Source: JAQGMV01 sp035525455
GTDB lineage: Bacteria > Pseudomonadota > Gammaproteobacteria > Burkholderiales > SG8-41
Direction of reading: 5' to 3'
NCBI GenBank assembly: GCA_035525455.1
Contig: DATLEF010000050.1
Coordinates: 1 to 64,000 of the forward strand
Length of the DNA: 64,000 nt
Part shown: one piece after another, positions 11,408 through 20,585 of the stretch
Numbering within the stretch: the stretch's first letter is position 1
Layout of the letters: each line of letters opens with the position of its first letter
The notes under the pieces: generated by a model
What the model was told of the DNA's origin: nothing
The model's input: the letters and a program-made list of their open reading frames with translations, nothing else
The model's database searches: none
Program-made: the position numbers and the translations under genes

Positions 11408-12804
11408 CCGGTTCCCCGCTGCAAAGCAGCCGGCACGCCGCCTATCGATCCCGCACCCATCGTGAGGACAACGTCGCCATTGCGCGCCGCCGCACGTATC
11501 GCTTCGGGCATGGCCGCGATCGTTTCAACGAAGATCGGCTCCACTTTGCCCTGCACGCGTACCGCGCGCGCGAGTGCGCGCCCGTCGGCCGCGACGATCG
11601 GCGCTTCGCCGGCGGGATACACGTCGGTCAGAACGAGCGCGTCGGCTGTCGAGAGCACTTTTACGAAGTCCTCGAAGCAATCGCGCGTGCGCGTGTAGCG
11701 ATGCGGCTGAAAGGCGAGCACGAGCCGGCGCTCGGGAAATGCGCCGCGCGCGGCTGCAAGCGTCGCCGCCATTTCGACCGGGTGATGCCCGTAATCGTCG
11801 ACCAGTAAAAAGGAGCCGCCGCCCGCCAGCGCAATCTCGCCGTACTGCTGGAAGCGGCGTCCTACGCCGCCAAACTTCGCGAGCGCACTGGCGATTTTTT
11901 CCGGCGCCACACTGAGCTCGAGCCCCACGGCGATTGCCGCCAGCGCGTTTTGCACGTTGTGCACGCCGGGCAGATTCAGGGTTACGTCGAAGTCCACGGC
12001 CGGCGAACCGTTAGCCGCGCACACAGCGCGAAAAGTCATTTTCCCGGCGCGCGCAACGATATCGATCGCGCGCACCTGCGCTTCGGCTGATAAGCCATAT
12101 GTCACGAGCGTTTTGGCCACGCGCGGCACGATTTCGCGCACTCCCGGGTCGTCGATGCAGACGACCGCAACGCCGTAGAACGGCAGGCGCTGCAGAAAAT
12201 AGACGAAAGCCTGGCGCAGCTTTTCGACAGAATGTTCGTAAGTCTCCATGTGGTCGGCGTCGATGTTGGTGACGACCGCCACGCACGGCTGCAGATAAAG
12301 GAATGACGCATCGGACTCATCGGCCTCTACGACGATGAATTCGCCGTGGCCGAGCCGCGCGTTCGAACCGACTGCTTCGACGCGCCCGCCGATCACGAAA
12401 GTCGGATCGAGCCCCCCTTCGGCAAGCACGCTGGCTGTGAGACTCGTCGTCGTCGTCTTCCCGTGCGTGCCAGCGACCGCGATGCCCTGCTTCAAACGCA
12501 TGAGCTCGGCGAGCATGATCGCGCGCGGCACGACCGGGATGTTCCGCTCGCGCGCCGCCCGTACTTCGGGGTTTTGATCGTCGACGGCGCTCGAGACGAC
12601 GACCGCATTCGCGCCGGCGATGTGCTCCGCCGCGTGGCCTTTGCTCACGCTTGCGCCGAGGTCCTGCAGGTGGCGCGTCACCGCCCCTTCCGCGAGATCC
12701 GAGCCGCTCACGTGATAACCCAGATTCAGCAGCACTTCGGCGATGCCGCTCATGCCGATGCCGCCGATACCCACGAAGTGCACGTGTTTGACTTTGTGCT
12801 TCAT
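11404..12804 (-). CDS. murC: MurC, UDP-N-acetylmuramate--L-alanine ligase
   Basis: A 466-aa Mur ligase adding L-Ala to UDP-MurNAc. It opens with the Rossmann-like HFVGIGGIGMSGIAE motif. The ATP P-loop GTHGKTTTT is near residue 110. The central domain has an EADESDASF motif, and the C-terminal domain carries DDYGHHPVE. The start is the ATG at 12802-12804, which overlaps the murG stop (ATGA). A longer reading that continues upstream in the same frame only covers murG out of frame and was rejected. Confidence 0.98.
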   Translation of the reverse strand: MKHKVKHVHFVGIGGIGMSGIAEVLLNLGYHVSGSDLAEGAVTRHLQDLGASVSKGHAAEHIAGANAVVVSSAVDDQNPEVRAARERNIPVVPRAIMLAELMRLKQGIAVAGTHGKTTTTSLTASVLAEGGLDPTFVIGGRVEAVGSNARLGHGEFIVVEADESDASFLYLQPCVAVVTNIDADHMETYEHSVEKLRQAFVYFLQRLPFYGVAVVCIDDPGVREIVPRVAKTLVTYGLSAEAQVRAIDIVARAGKMTFRAVCAANGSPAVDFDVTLNLPGVHNVQNALAAIAVGLELSVAPEKIASALAKFGGVGRRFQQYGEIALAGGGSFLLVDDYGHHPVEMAATLAAARGAFPERRLVLAFQPHRYTRTRDCFEDFVKVLSTADALVLTDVYPAGEAPIVAADGRALARAVRVQGKVEPIFVETIAAMPEAIRAAARNGDVVLTMGAGSIGGVPAALQRGTG

Positions 12805-13904
12805 GCCGCAAGCCTCATGCACGCTTCTGCAACGGCGAGGGTGGCATCCGGTTTCCCCGCGGCCCGCGCCGATTTGGCAATCGCGAGGAGCTTCTCCCGC
12901 GTGAATTCGCGGAGCAGCGCAGCAAGGCGCTCGGGCGTGAGCTCGTTCTGTGCAATGAGCACGGCGCCGCCGCGGTCGGCAAGAAAGCGCGCGTTTTGGG
13001 TCTGGTGGTCGTCGACGGCGTACGGAAAGGGCACGAGCACCGCGGCGACGCCGGCCGCTGCGAGCTCGGCAATTGTCGAAGCCCCTGCGCGGCAGATCAT
13101 CAAGTCGGCAGCGGCGTAGCTTGCCGCCATGTCTTCGATGAATGCCACGACTTCGGCTGAGACGCGAGCGTCCGCATACAGCGCCCGCACCACGTCCAGA
13201 TGAGCTGCGCCTGCCTGGTGAGTGACTTGAGGCCGCACGCCCTCGACGATCAGACTCAAGGCCTGCGGCACCACTTCGTTCAGCGCTGTTGCGCCCTGGC
13301 TGCCGCCCAGCACGAGCACGCGCAGTCGTCCACTGCGATCCGCGAAGCGCTGCTCGGGTGGAGCGATGGCTGCGATGTCGGCGCGAACCGGATTGCCGGT
13401 CCACTCGACGTTGGAGCGGCTGCCGAATGCGCCTGGAAAAGCGACGAGCACTTTGTCCGCGACGTAACTCAACACCCGGTTCGTGAGGCCTGCCACCGAG
13501 TTCTGTTCGTGTATTACGAGCGGCCGATTGAAAAGACTCGCCATCATGCCGCCGGGAAATGCCACGTAACCGCCCATGCCGAGCACGACGTCGGGACGGC
13601 GCGAGAAAATCGCCGTCGCGCTTTGCCAGAAAGCGATCAGCAGGTTGAGCGGCAGCAGTGCGAGCGGCACGAGCCCTTTGCCCCGCACACCTGAAAAGCG
13701 GATCCACGACATGGTGTAGCCGCGCGCCGGGACGAGGCGCGCTTCCATGCCGGCGCGCGAGCCGAGCCACACCACGTTCCAGCCGGCCGCGCGCACGTGC
13801 TCTGCCACCGACAGCGCAGGGAAGATGTGCCCGCCAGTGCCGCCAGCCATGATCATCAGGGTGCGCGCGCGATGAGGCATAGCCGTTGAGCCGATCACGC
13901 TCAT
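12801..13904 (-). CDS. murG: MurG, lipid II synthase (GlcNAc transferase)
   Basis: A 367-aa peripheral membrane glycosyltransferase (GT28) that adds GlcNAc to lipid I on the inner leaflet. The N-terminal donor loop GGTGGHIFPAL is clear, as are VLGGSQGA near residue 195 and the UDP-binding ICRAGASTIAELAAAG motif near 275. The ATG at 13902-13904 gives an ATGA overlap with ftsW. An internal ATG (MPHRAR, about 8 codons later) is an alternative. Confidence 0.98.
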   Translation of the reverse strand: MSVIGSTAMPHRARTLMIMAGGTGGHIFPALSVAEHVRAAGWNVVWLGSRAGMEARLVPARGYTMSWIRFSGVRGKGLVPLALLPLNLLIAFWQSATAIFSRRPDVVLGMGGYVAFPGGMMASLFNRPLVIHEQNSVAGLTNRVLSYVADKVLVAFPGAFGSRSNVEWTGNPVRADIAAIAPPEQRFADRSGRLRVLVLGGSQGATALNEVVPQALSLIVEGVRPQVTHQAGAAHLDVVRALYADARVSAEVVAFIEDMAASYAAADLMICRAGASTIAELAAAGVAAVLVPFPYAVDDHQTQNARFLADRGGAVLIAQNELTPERLAALLREFTREKLLAIAKSARAAGKPDATLAVAEACMRLAA

Positions 13905-15073
13905 ACGGTCAATCCTTTCGCGAGTTGCCTATTCTCCCAATCGACGCGCAGCAGGATCGCGAGCGCGACACAGGCCGCGACGAGCGCGCTGCCGCCGAAC
14001 GAAAGGAGCGGGAGTGTGAGTCCTTTGGTCGGCAGCATGCCCATGTTGACGCCCATGTTGATGATCGCCTGCACGCCGAGCCACAAGCCGATGCCCTGCG
14101 CGACGAGCGAGGCGAAGTAGCGCTCGAGGACAGCCGCACGCCTGCCGATAGAAAACGCCCGCGCCACGATCCACCCGAAGATGAGCACGATCAGCGCGAC
14201 GCCGGCGAAGCCGAGCTCCTCCGCTATGACCGCGAGCAGGAAATCGGTGTGCGCTTCCGGCAGGTAGAAAAGTTTCTCGACGCTGCCGCCCAGCCCGACA
14301 CCGAGCCATTCGCCGCGCCCGAACGCAATGAGTGCGTGCGAGAGCTGATAGCCTTTCCCATACGGATCGGCCCATGGATCCATGAAGCCCACGATGCGCT
14401 GCATGCGATAGGGCGAGGTCCAGATGAGCAGCAGGAACCCCAGGAGCAGCATCACGATCAAGCCCGCGAACAGCCGCCAGTTCATGCCGCCCAGAAAAAG
14501 AATGCCCATGGCGATGACCGTAATCACCGCAAAAGCGCCGAAGTCGGGCTCGCGCAGCAGCAGACCTCCGGTCAACAGCATCACCAGGAACATCGGCATG
14601 AAGCCGCGCTTCAGGCTGTGCATGAACGCGGCTTTGCGTACGGTGTAGTCCGCTGCGTAAAGCACGACGAAAACCTTTACCAGCTCAGAAGGCTGAAAAT
14701 TCGCGACGTACAGCGAAATCCACCGGCGGCTGCCATTCACTTCGCGCCCGATGCCCGGCATGAGTACGAGGACCAGCAGCACGAGGCCGCCGATGAAAAG
14801 GTACGGCGCCGCCTGCTGCAACAGGCGCATCGGCACCTGGAATGCAATGACGGCGCAGACGATCCCGATTGCGACGAAGAAAGCATGCCGCACGAGGTAA
14901 TACGTGGGCTGGAAACCCGAGCTGCGGCCGCCTTCGGCGATCGCGATCGATGCCGAATACACCATGACCACGCCCAAGCCGAGCAGCAGGATCGCGAGCC
15001 AGACGAGCGTGCGGTCGTAATCCGGCACGACGCTGCGTTTTTTGGTCTCGCGGTAATACATGGCGACGCTCAT
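13901..15073 (-). CDS. ftsW: FtsW, septal peptidoglycan glycosyltransferase
   Basis: A 390-aa SEDS-family polytopic membrane protein with about ten membrane segments. It polymerises lipid II with FtsI at the septum. Family signatures include the early GVVMVYSAS segment, the loop with GIGREVNGSRRWI, the QPSELVK motif and the late KGLTLPLLSFGGSALVA motif. I used the ATG at 15071-15073, which overlaps the murD stop in ATGA. The open frame extends upstream into murD without support. Confidence 0.97.
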   Translation of the reverse strand: MSVAMYYRETKKRSVVPDYDRTLVWLAILLLGLGVVMVYSASIAIAEGGRSSGFQPTYYLVRHAFFVAIGIVCAVIAFQVPMRLLQQAAPYLFIGGLVLLVLVLMPGIGREVNGSRRWISLYVANFQPSELVKVFVVLYAADYTVRKAAFMHSLKRGFMPMFLVMLLTGGLLLREPDFGAFAVITVIAMGILFLGGMNWRLFAGLIVMLLLGFLLLIWTSPYRMQRIVGFMDPWADPYGKGYQLSHALIAFGRGEWLGVGLGGSVEKLFYLPEAHTDFLLAVIAEELGFAGVALIVLIFGWIVARAFSIGRRAAVLERYFASLVAQGIGLWLGVQAIINMGVNMGMLPTKGLTLPLLSFGGSALVAACVALAILLRVDWENRQLAKGLTV

Positions 15074-16464
15074 CGCGCGCGGGCTCCCGCCGTGGACGCA
15101 ACGAGCGCCTGCACCGCCTGCACGAAAACCTCGCCGCGATGCACATAGCTCCTGAACATGTCGTAGCTCGCGCACGCCGGCGACAGCAGAACGGCATCGC
15201 CGTCACGGCTCGCGCCGTACGCGAGTGCCACCGCCTCCTCCAGGCTTTGCGCGTTGAGGAGATGGACGCCTGTGCCCGCGATCGCGCGCTCGATCTGGCC
15301 CGCATCGCGCCCGATCAACACCACAGCGCGCGCGTGCGCGGCCACCGCTGCGGCGAGCGGCGAAAAATCCTGGCCTTTGCCGTCTCCGCCTGCGATCAAT
15401 ACGACAGGCCGGGTCATCCCGTTCAGCGCGGCGACCGTTGCGCCAACGTTCGTGCCTTTCGAATCGTCGAAAAAAGCGATGCCGTCCATCTCGCCGACTT
15501 TCTCGAGGCGGTGCGGCAAGCCGCGAAAACGGCGTAAACCTTCGGCCATGCCTTCAATCGGCAGCCCGAGAGCGTGGCCCAAGGCCAGCGCCGCCAAAGC
15601 GTTCGCTGCGTTATGAAGACCCGCGACCGGTAGCTCGTCGATCTGCATTACAGGCTCGGCGCCGTGCACCATGACCTTATCTATGACGCCCCAATCGTCA
15701 GCGCCCGGCGCGTCGAGCCCGAACGTCACCGCGCGTCGTCCGGCTAAAGCCATGCTCATGCTCCAGCTGTCGTCGCGATTCAGAATTTGCACGCCGCCGC
15801 CTTCGAAGATGCGCGCTTTCGCAGCCGCATAGCCGGAAATTCCCTCGTAGCGGTCGAGGTGGTCTTCGGTGATGTTCAATACGGTCGCTGCGTCCGCATG
15901 CAGGCTCGACGTGCTTTCGAGCTGGAAGCTCGAAAGCTCGAGCACGAAGACATCGGGCATCGGTTCGCCGGCCTCGATCGGCGTAAGCGCGTCGAGAACC
16001 GGGAGCCCGATATTGCCGGCTACGACGGTCTTCCAACCTGCCGCGCGCGCGGCCTCACCCGTCATCGCGGTCACGGTGCTTTTTCCGTTCGAGCCCGTGA
16101 TCGCAATCACTTGCGGCCGCGGCACCGACCTCGTCAAACTGATCGCGCCGAGCGCCTCCGCAAATATTTCGATGTCGCCGATTACGGGAACCCCGCGCCC
16201 AATCGCGTCCGCGACCAAAGGTTCGCGCCGATCGACGCCCGGACTGATGGCGATTACGTCAGCTTTCTCGAACGGGCCCGCCTCGTACGGACCCGTGGCG
16301 AATGCGATTCCCGGCAGGTCGGCAAGCGCATTCGCGTGCGGCGGCGTCGCGCGGGTGTCCGCGACGCTTACGCGCGCGCCGCGTGCGGCCAGCCAGCGGG
16401 TCATCGACAACCCCGTATCACCCAGTCCGAGCACCAGCACCTTCCTGTCTTTCCAGTCGTACAC
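15070..16464 (-). CDS. murD: MurD, UDP-MurNAc-L-Ala--D-glutamate ligase
   Basis: A 464-aa Mur ligase for the D-Glu step. The N-terminal uracil-binding fold begins VLVLGLGDTGLSM. The P-loop ITGSNGKSTVTAM is near residue 125. The ELSSFQLE motif near 175, the central NITEDHLDRY motif and a DDSKGTNVGAT motif in the C-terminal part are all MurD hallmarks. It lies 5 bp after mraY and overlaps ftsW. Confidence 0.98.
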   Translation of the reverse strand: MYDWKDRKVLVLGLGDTGLSMTRWLAARGARVSVADTRATPPHANALADLPGIAFATGPYEAGPFEKADVIAISPGVDRREPLVADAIGRGVPVIGDIEIFAEALGAISLTRSVPRPQVIAITGSNGKSTVTAMTGEAARAAGWKTVVAGNIGLPVLDALTPIEAGEPMPDVFVLELSSFQLESTSSLHADAATVLNITEDHLDRYEGISGYAAAKARIFEGGGVQILNRDDSWSMSMALAGRRAVTFGLDAPGADDWGVIDKVMVHGAEPVMQIDELPVAGLHNAANALAALALGHALGLPIEGMAEGLRRFRGLPHRLEKVGEMDGIAFFDDSKGTNVGATVAALNGMTRPVVLIAGGDGKGQDFSPLAAAVAAHARAVVLIGRDAGQIERAIAGTGVHLLNAQSLEEAVALAYGASRDGDAVLLSPACASYDMFRSYVHRGEVFVQAVQALVASTAGARAR

Positions 16465-16469
16465 ACCGT

Positions 16470-17555
16470 TTACCGAAGCTTCAACGTCGACAAACCAACG
16501 AGCACCAACATCATCGAGATAATCCAGAAGCGCACGACGACCTGGTTCTCCTTCCAGCCTTTCAGCTCGTAGTGGTGGTGCAGCGGCGCCATTCGAAAAA
16601 TACGCTTGCCGGTGAGCTTGAAAGACGCGACCTGCAGCATGACCGAGAGCGTCTCGACCACGAACACGCCGGCCATGATGAAGAGCACGATTTCCTGCCG
16701 CACGATCACGGCGATCGTGCCGAGCGCGGCGCCGATCGCGAGCGCGCCCACGTCACCCATGAAAACCTCGGCTGGATAGGCGTTGAACCAGAGAAATGCG
16801 AGACCCGCGCCCGCAAGTGCGCCACAGATCACTGCAAGCTCTCCCGCGCCGGGAATGAACGGAAAATTGAGGTATCTCGCGAAGACCGCATGCCCCGCCA
16901 CATAAGCGAACACGCCGAGGGCGCCGCCGATCATGACCGTCGGCATGATCGCCAGACCGTCGAGTCCGTCGGTCAGATTGACGGCGTTGCTCGTGCCCAC
17001 AATGACGAAATAGGTCATGACGACGAAACCGACCGCGCCGAGCGGATACGTGATCTGCTTGAAAAACGGCACGATGAACGCGGTCTGCGCCGGCAGATTC
17101 GTCGAAAACGCGATGTACAAAGCCGCCGCCAGCCCGAATACCGATTGCCAGAAGAACTTTGCGCGCATCGAAAGGCCTTTCGGGTTGCGGTGAACGACCT
17201 TGCGATAATCGTCGATCCAACCGATCGCGCCGAATGCCAGCGTGACCCACAGTACCGCCCAGACGTAGCGGTTGGAGAGGTCGGCCCACAGCAGCGTCGT
17301 TACCACGACCGACACGACGATCAGCGCGCCACCCATCGTCGGCGTACCTGCCTTCACAAGGTGCGTCTGCGGGCCGTCGCTGCGCACGGCCTGACCAATC
17401 TTGTAGGCGGTGAGCTTGCGTATCATCACCGGCCCGACGATGAACGAGAGAATGAGCGCCGTCAGGCATGCGAGCACCGCGCGCAGCGTGATGTAGCTGA
17501 AGACATTGAACGCGCGTATGTCTTTCGCGAGCCATTGCGCAAGCTCTAGCAGCAT
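16470..17555 (-). CDS. mraY: MraY, phospho-MurNAc-pentapeptide transferase
   Basis: A 361-aa membrane enzyme that joins UDP-MurNAc-pentapeptide to undecaprenyl phosphate, giving lipid I. It has about ten hydrophobic segments. Family motifs are GTPTMGG near residue 70, DDYRKV near 115, the NAVNLTDGLDGLA catalytic loop near 190, and MAPLHHHYELKGW, which is the cytoplasmic His motif. The start is the ATG at 17553-17555 (MLLELAQWL). The open frame extends further upstream without family similarity. Confidence 0.98.
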   Translation of the reverse strand: MLLELAQWLAKDIRAFNVFSYITLRAVLACLTALILSFIVGPVMIRKLTAYKIGQAVRSDGPQTHLVKAGTPTMGGALIVVSVVVTTLLWADLSNRYVWAVLWVTLAFGAIGWIDDYRKVVHRNPKGLSMRAKFFWQSVFGLAAALYIAFSTNLPAQTAFIVPFFKQITYPLGAVGFVVMTYFVIVGTSNAVNLTDGLDGLAIMPTVMIGGALGVFAYVAGHAVFARYLNFPFIPGAGELAVICGALAGAGLAFLWFNAYPAEVFMGDVGALAIGAALGTIAVIVRQEIVLFIMAGVFVVETLSVMLQVASFKLTGKRIFRMAPLHHHYELKGWKENQVVVRFWIISMMLVLVGLSTLKLR

Positions 17556-17619
17556 GCCGAACCTCCGCGTGCGAGTGGGAAGACCGGGAACGGCAAAAAG
17601 AGACAGGAGCGCAGCGAGC

Positions 17620-19038
17620 TCATCGGTTTCCCGTCGCCCCCTTTTCGCTCGTTGATTCGCGCTCGTCGGCGGCAATGGCGTCCACGACCCGTTCCATTTT
17701 CATGAAACGCGAGCCTTTCACGAGCACGGTCACGTTCGGCGCGAGTGCATTCTTCAGATCTGCAATGAGATCTTCAATCCGGCCGTAATTCTGGCCGCCG
17801 GCACCGAATGTTTCGGCGGTGAGCGCTGCGTGCTCGCCCAGTGTGAGCACACGGTCGATTCGCGCCTCTTTGGCGCAGAAACCCAGTTCGGTATGCATGA
17901 GCGGTGCATCCGGACCCAGCTCACCCATGTCCCCGAAAACGAAAATCTTGGGTCCGACTGCTTGCGCAAGGACCGCGATCGCCGCGCGCACCGACTCCGG
18001 ATTTGCGTTGTAGGTGTCATCCAGCACGACCGATCCCTTGATACCCGTCTTTCTCTGCAAACGACCTTTGATTCCGGAGAAGTGCTCGAGTCCGGCCGCG
18101 ATGGTGGAGACGGGAATATCGAGCGCAATGGCTGCCGCCGACGCCGCCAGCGCGTTGCGAACGTTGTGCACGCCGGGCGCATTGAGACGCGCCGTTGCCT
18201 CGCCGCGCGGCGTTTTCAGCACGATTTCGCTGTCGAGCTCTCGCAACTCGTACGTGCCGGTGACTGCGGCGGGCTGCTCCAGGCCAAAATCGACGCACCG
18301 CTTGCCGGTCGTCACCTCTCGCCACAGCCCAGCGTGGGGGTCGTCCGCATTGATGACGGCCGTGCCTTCGGCCCGCAGTCCTTCGAAAATTTCGCCTTTG
18401 GCTCGAGCAATTGCCAGCTCCGAGCCGAGAAACTCGATGTGTGCGCGGCCTGCGTTCGTGACGAGCGCGACGTCGGGCTCGGCCAGCTGAGTGAGGTAGC
18501 GAATCTCGCCCGCGTGGTTCATGCCCATTTCGATGACGGCGTAATGATGCCGGGACCCAAGCTCGAGCAGCATCAGTGGCATGCCGATATCGTTGTTCAA
18601 GTTGCCGCGCGTCGCGAGCACAGCCTCTGCCGCCTCCACCCGTCCCACACGTACGCTGGCGGCTTCACGCAGGATCGCAGCGAGCATTTCCTTGACGGTC
18701 GTTTTGCCGCTGCTGCCGGTGAGCGCAACGAGCGGAAGCGCAAAACGCCGGCGCCAGTGCGCTGCGAGGCGGCCGAGCGCAAGGCGCGTATCTTCGACGA
18801 TGAGCAAAGGCAGCTCGCCTTCAGGCGGTATCCCGGCAGGGTCGACCATCGCTGCCGCGGCGCCCGCGCGCGCGGCCGCCGGCACGAAGCCGTGGCCGTC
18901 ATAGCGTTCGCCCCGCAGCGCGATGAAGAGATTTCCCGGCTCGAGCGTGCGCGTGTCGGTGCTGACACCGTCGAACCGGATGTCGCTTCCCTGAAGACGC
19001 GCAGCGAGAACCGTCGCCGCCTCAGTGAGCGTCATCAT
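17620..19038 (-). CDS. murF: MurF, UDP-MurNAc-tripeptide--D-Ala-D-Ala ligase
   Basis: A 472-aa Mur ligase that completes the cytoplasmic pentapeptide. The P-loop is LTGSSGKTTVKEM near residue 110. The central NNDIGMPLMLLEL and IEMGMNHAGEI motifs and the C-terminal DDTYNANPESV motif are specific for MurF. The start codons at 19033-19038 (ATGATG) overlap the murE stop. A long upstream extension of the frame runs through murE and was rejected. A 64-bp gap follows before mraY. Confidence 0.98.
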   Translation of the reverse strand: MMTLTEAATVLAARLQGSDIRFDGVSTDTRTLEPGNLFIALRGERYDGHGFVPAAARAGAAAAMVDPAGIPPEGELPLLIVEDTRLALGRLAAHWRRRFALPLVALTGSSGKTTVKEMLAAILREAASVRVGRVEAAEAVLATRGNLNNDIGMPLMLLELGSRHHYAVIEMGMNHAGEIRYLTQLAEPDVALVTNAGRAHIEFLGSELAIARAKGEIFEGLRAEGTAVINADDPHAGLWREVTTGKRCVDFGLEQPAAVTGTYELRELDSEIVLKTPRGEATARLNAPGVHNVRNALAASAAAIALDIPVSTIAAGLEHFSGIKGRLQRKTGIKGSVVLDDTYNANPESVRAAIAVLAQAVGPKIFVFGDMGELGPDAPLMHTELGFCAKEARIDRVLTLGEHAALTAETFGAGGQNYGRIEDLIADLKNALAPNVTVLVKGSRFMKMERVVDAIAADERESTSEKGATGNR

Positions 19039-20585
19039 GGCGTGCGCTCCCCCAGCGCCGCGCGCACGACAGCGGCATCGCTGTACGGATGTCGCACGCC
19101 CGCGATTTCCTGGTATTGCTCGTGTCCTTTGCCTGCGACGAGGACGACGTCGCCGGGGCGCGTGCCCGCAATCGCGCTGCGGATCGCATTGGTCCGATCG
19201 GCCATCACCGTACACTGTCCATTCGCGCCTTCGAGTATGTCGGCGATGATCGAGTCGGGCCGTTCGCTCCGCGGGTTGTCGCTCGTCACGATGACTTCGT
19301 CGGCGAGATGCGTCGCGATGCGCCCCATCACCGGCCGTTTGCCGCGATCGCGATCTCCACCGCAGCCGAAGACGCACACGAGCTTGCCGCGCGACTGCGC
19401 TGAGGTCATGAGCTCGCGTAGCGCCATCAACACGTTCGCCAGAGCGTCAGGCGTATGCGCGTAATCGACCACGACGAGCGGCCGCCGGCGGCCGCCGTAA
19501 CGCTCCGTGCGGCCCGGGACGGGCGTGACCTTTTCGAGTGCGGCGATCGATTCTTCGAGGCGGCTGTCGCTCGCAAGCAGCACCGCCAGCGTGCCGAGCA
19601 GATTGGCCGCATTGAAGCGTCCCACCAGCGGGCTCTTGATCGCGCTCACGCCCCACGGCGTCGCCACTTCGAACGCAAGCCCTTCGGCACCCATGCGCAG
19701 GTTCCGCCCGACGAGTCTTTGCACGCGCCGGCCGCGCAGCGCGAGCGGCAGGGTTCGATTGAATCCATACCCGAGAACAGAGATGCCGCGCTGCTGTGTC
19801 GGTTCTACGAGCTGCGCGCCGAAACGGTCGTCGAGATTGAGCACCGCATACTTCAACGTCGGAAAGCGAAAGAGACGCGCCTTGGCGCTGCGGTAAGCGC
19901 GCATCGTGCCGTGATAATCGAGATGGTCGCGAGTTAGATTGGTGAGAAGCGCGACATCGAATTCCACGCCGGCGACGCGGTCCTGCGCGAGCCCGTGAGA
20001 AGAGACTTCCATGCTGACGGCGCGCGCGCGCTGGCGCACGAAATCGCGTAGCCGCCCCTGCAGCCACAGTGCATCGGGCGTCGTGTTGACGGCAGGCTCG
20101 AGCTTACCCGGCCAGCCGCTGCCCAACGTGCCGATGACGCCGCACCGGCGTTGAAGGCGCGTAAGCGACTGAGCGACCCAATGGCTGCACGAGGTCTTGC
20201 CATTGGTGCCGGTGATGCCGACGGTCCAAAGCCGCGCGCTGGGATGTCGATACACTTCGGCTGCAATCTCGCCCGCATGGCGCCGCAAGTTCTCGACCGG
20301 AACGTTGGTCACTTTCCACGCTCGGCGCCACGCGAAATCACGCTTCTCCCAAATGACCGAAGCGGCGCCGCGGCCGATGGCGTCCGCGATGAACTGGCGG
20401 CCATCACGCGCCTCCCCTGGATAAGCGACGAACGTATCTCCGGGCACGACCTGTCGGCTGTCGCTCACGACTCGCGTCGCCGCCAGCGCCTCGATGGCGG
20501 ACCAGTCGATCGATGACGCGCGTGAAGCCGCACCGAGCCTCTGAACGCTGACATCTGAGATCTGCCTTCCTGGCGCCGCGTTCAC
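19035..20585 (-). CDS. murE: MurE, UDP-MurNAc-tripeptide synthetase (meso-DAP type)
   Basis: A 516-aa Mur ligase adding the third residue. The P-loop GITGTNGKTS is near residue 120. The DNPRSERP motif in the C-terminal domain is the known determinant for meso-diaminopimelate, predicting the Gram-negative peptidoglycan type. KGHEQYQEI near the end is also conserved. The GTG at 20583-20585 overlaps the ftsI stop (GTGA). Confidence 0.97.
   Translation of the reverse strand: MNAAPGRQISDVSVQRLGAASRASSIDWSAIEALAATRVVSDSRQVVPGDTFVAYPGEARDGRQFIADAIGRGAASVIWEKRDFAWRRAWKVTNVPVENLRRHAGEIAAEVYRHPSARLWTVGITGTNGKTSCSHWVAQSLTRLQRRCGVIGTLGSGWPGKLEPAVNTTPDALWLQGRLRDFVRQRARAVSMEVSSHGLAQDRVAGVEFDVALLTNLTRDHLDYHGTMRAYRSAKARLFRFPTLKYAVLNLDDRFGAQLVEPTQQRGISVLGYGFNRTLPLALRGRRVQRLVGRNLRMGAEGLAFEVATPWGVSAIKSPLVGRFNAANLLGTLAVLLASDSRLEESIAALEKVTPVPGRTERYGGRRRPLVVVDYAHTPDALANVLMALRELMTSAQSRGKLVCVFGCGGDRDRGKRPVMGRIATHLADEVIVTSDNPRSERPDSIIADILEGANGQCTVMADRTNAIRSAIAGTRPGDVVLVAGKGHEQYQEIAGVRHPYSDAAVVRAALGERTP

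Noticed and set aside
12805..13770. N-terminal extension of murC giving 788 codons
   Set aside because: The extension overlaps murG out of frame. MurC similarity begins at the ATG at 12802-12804 with the ATGA overlap.
13886..15148. Plus-strand frame of 420 codons antisense to ftsW
   Set aside because: The composition is the reverse shadow of a membrane protein (His, Asp, Glu, Arg rich) and has no conserved motif.
16302..17549. Plus-strand frame of 415 codons antisense to mraY
   Set aside because: Same kind of shadow frame, extremely rich in Arg, His and Glu with no support.
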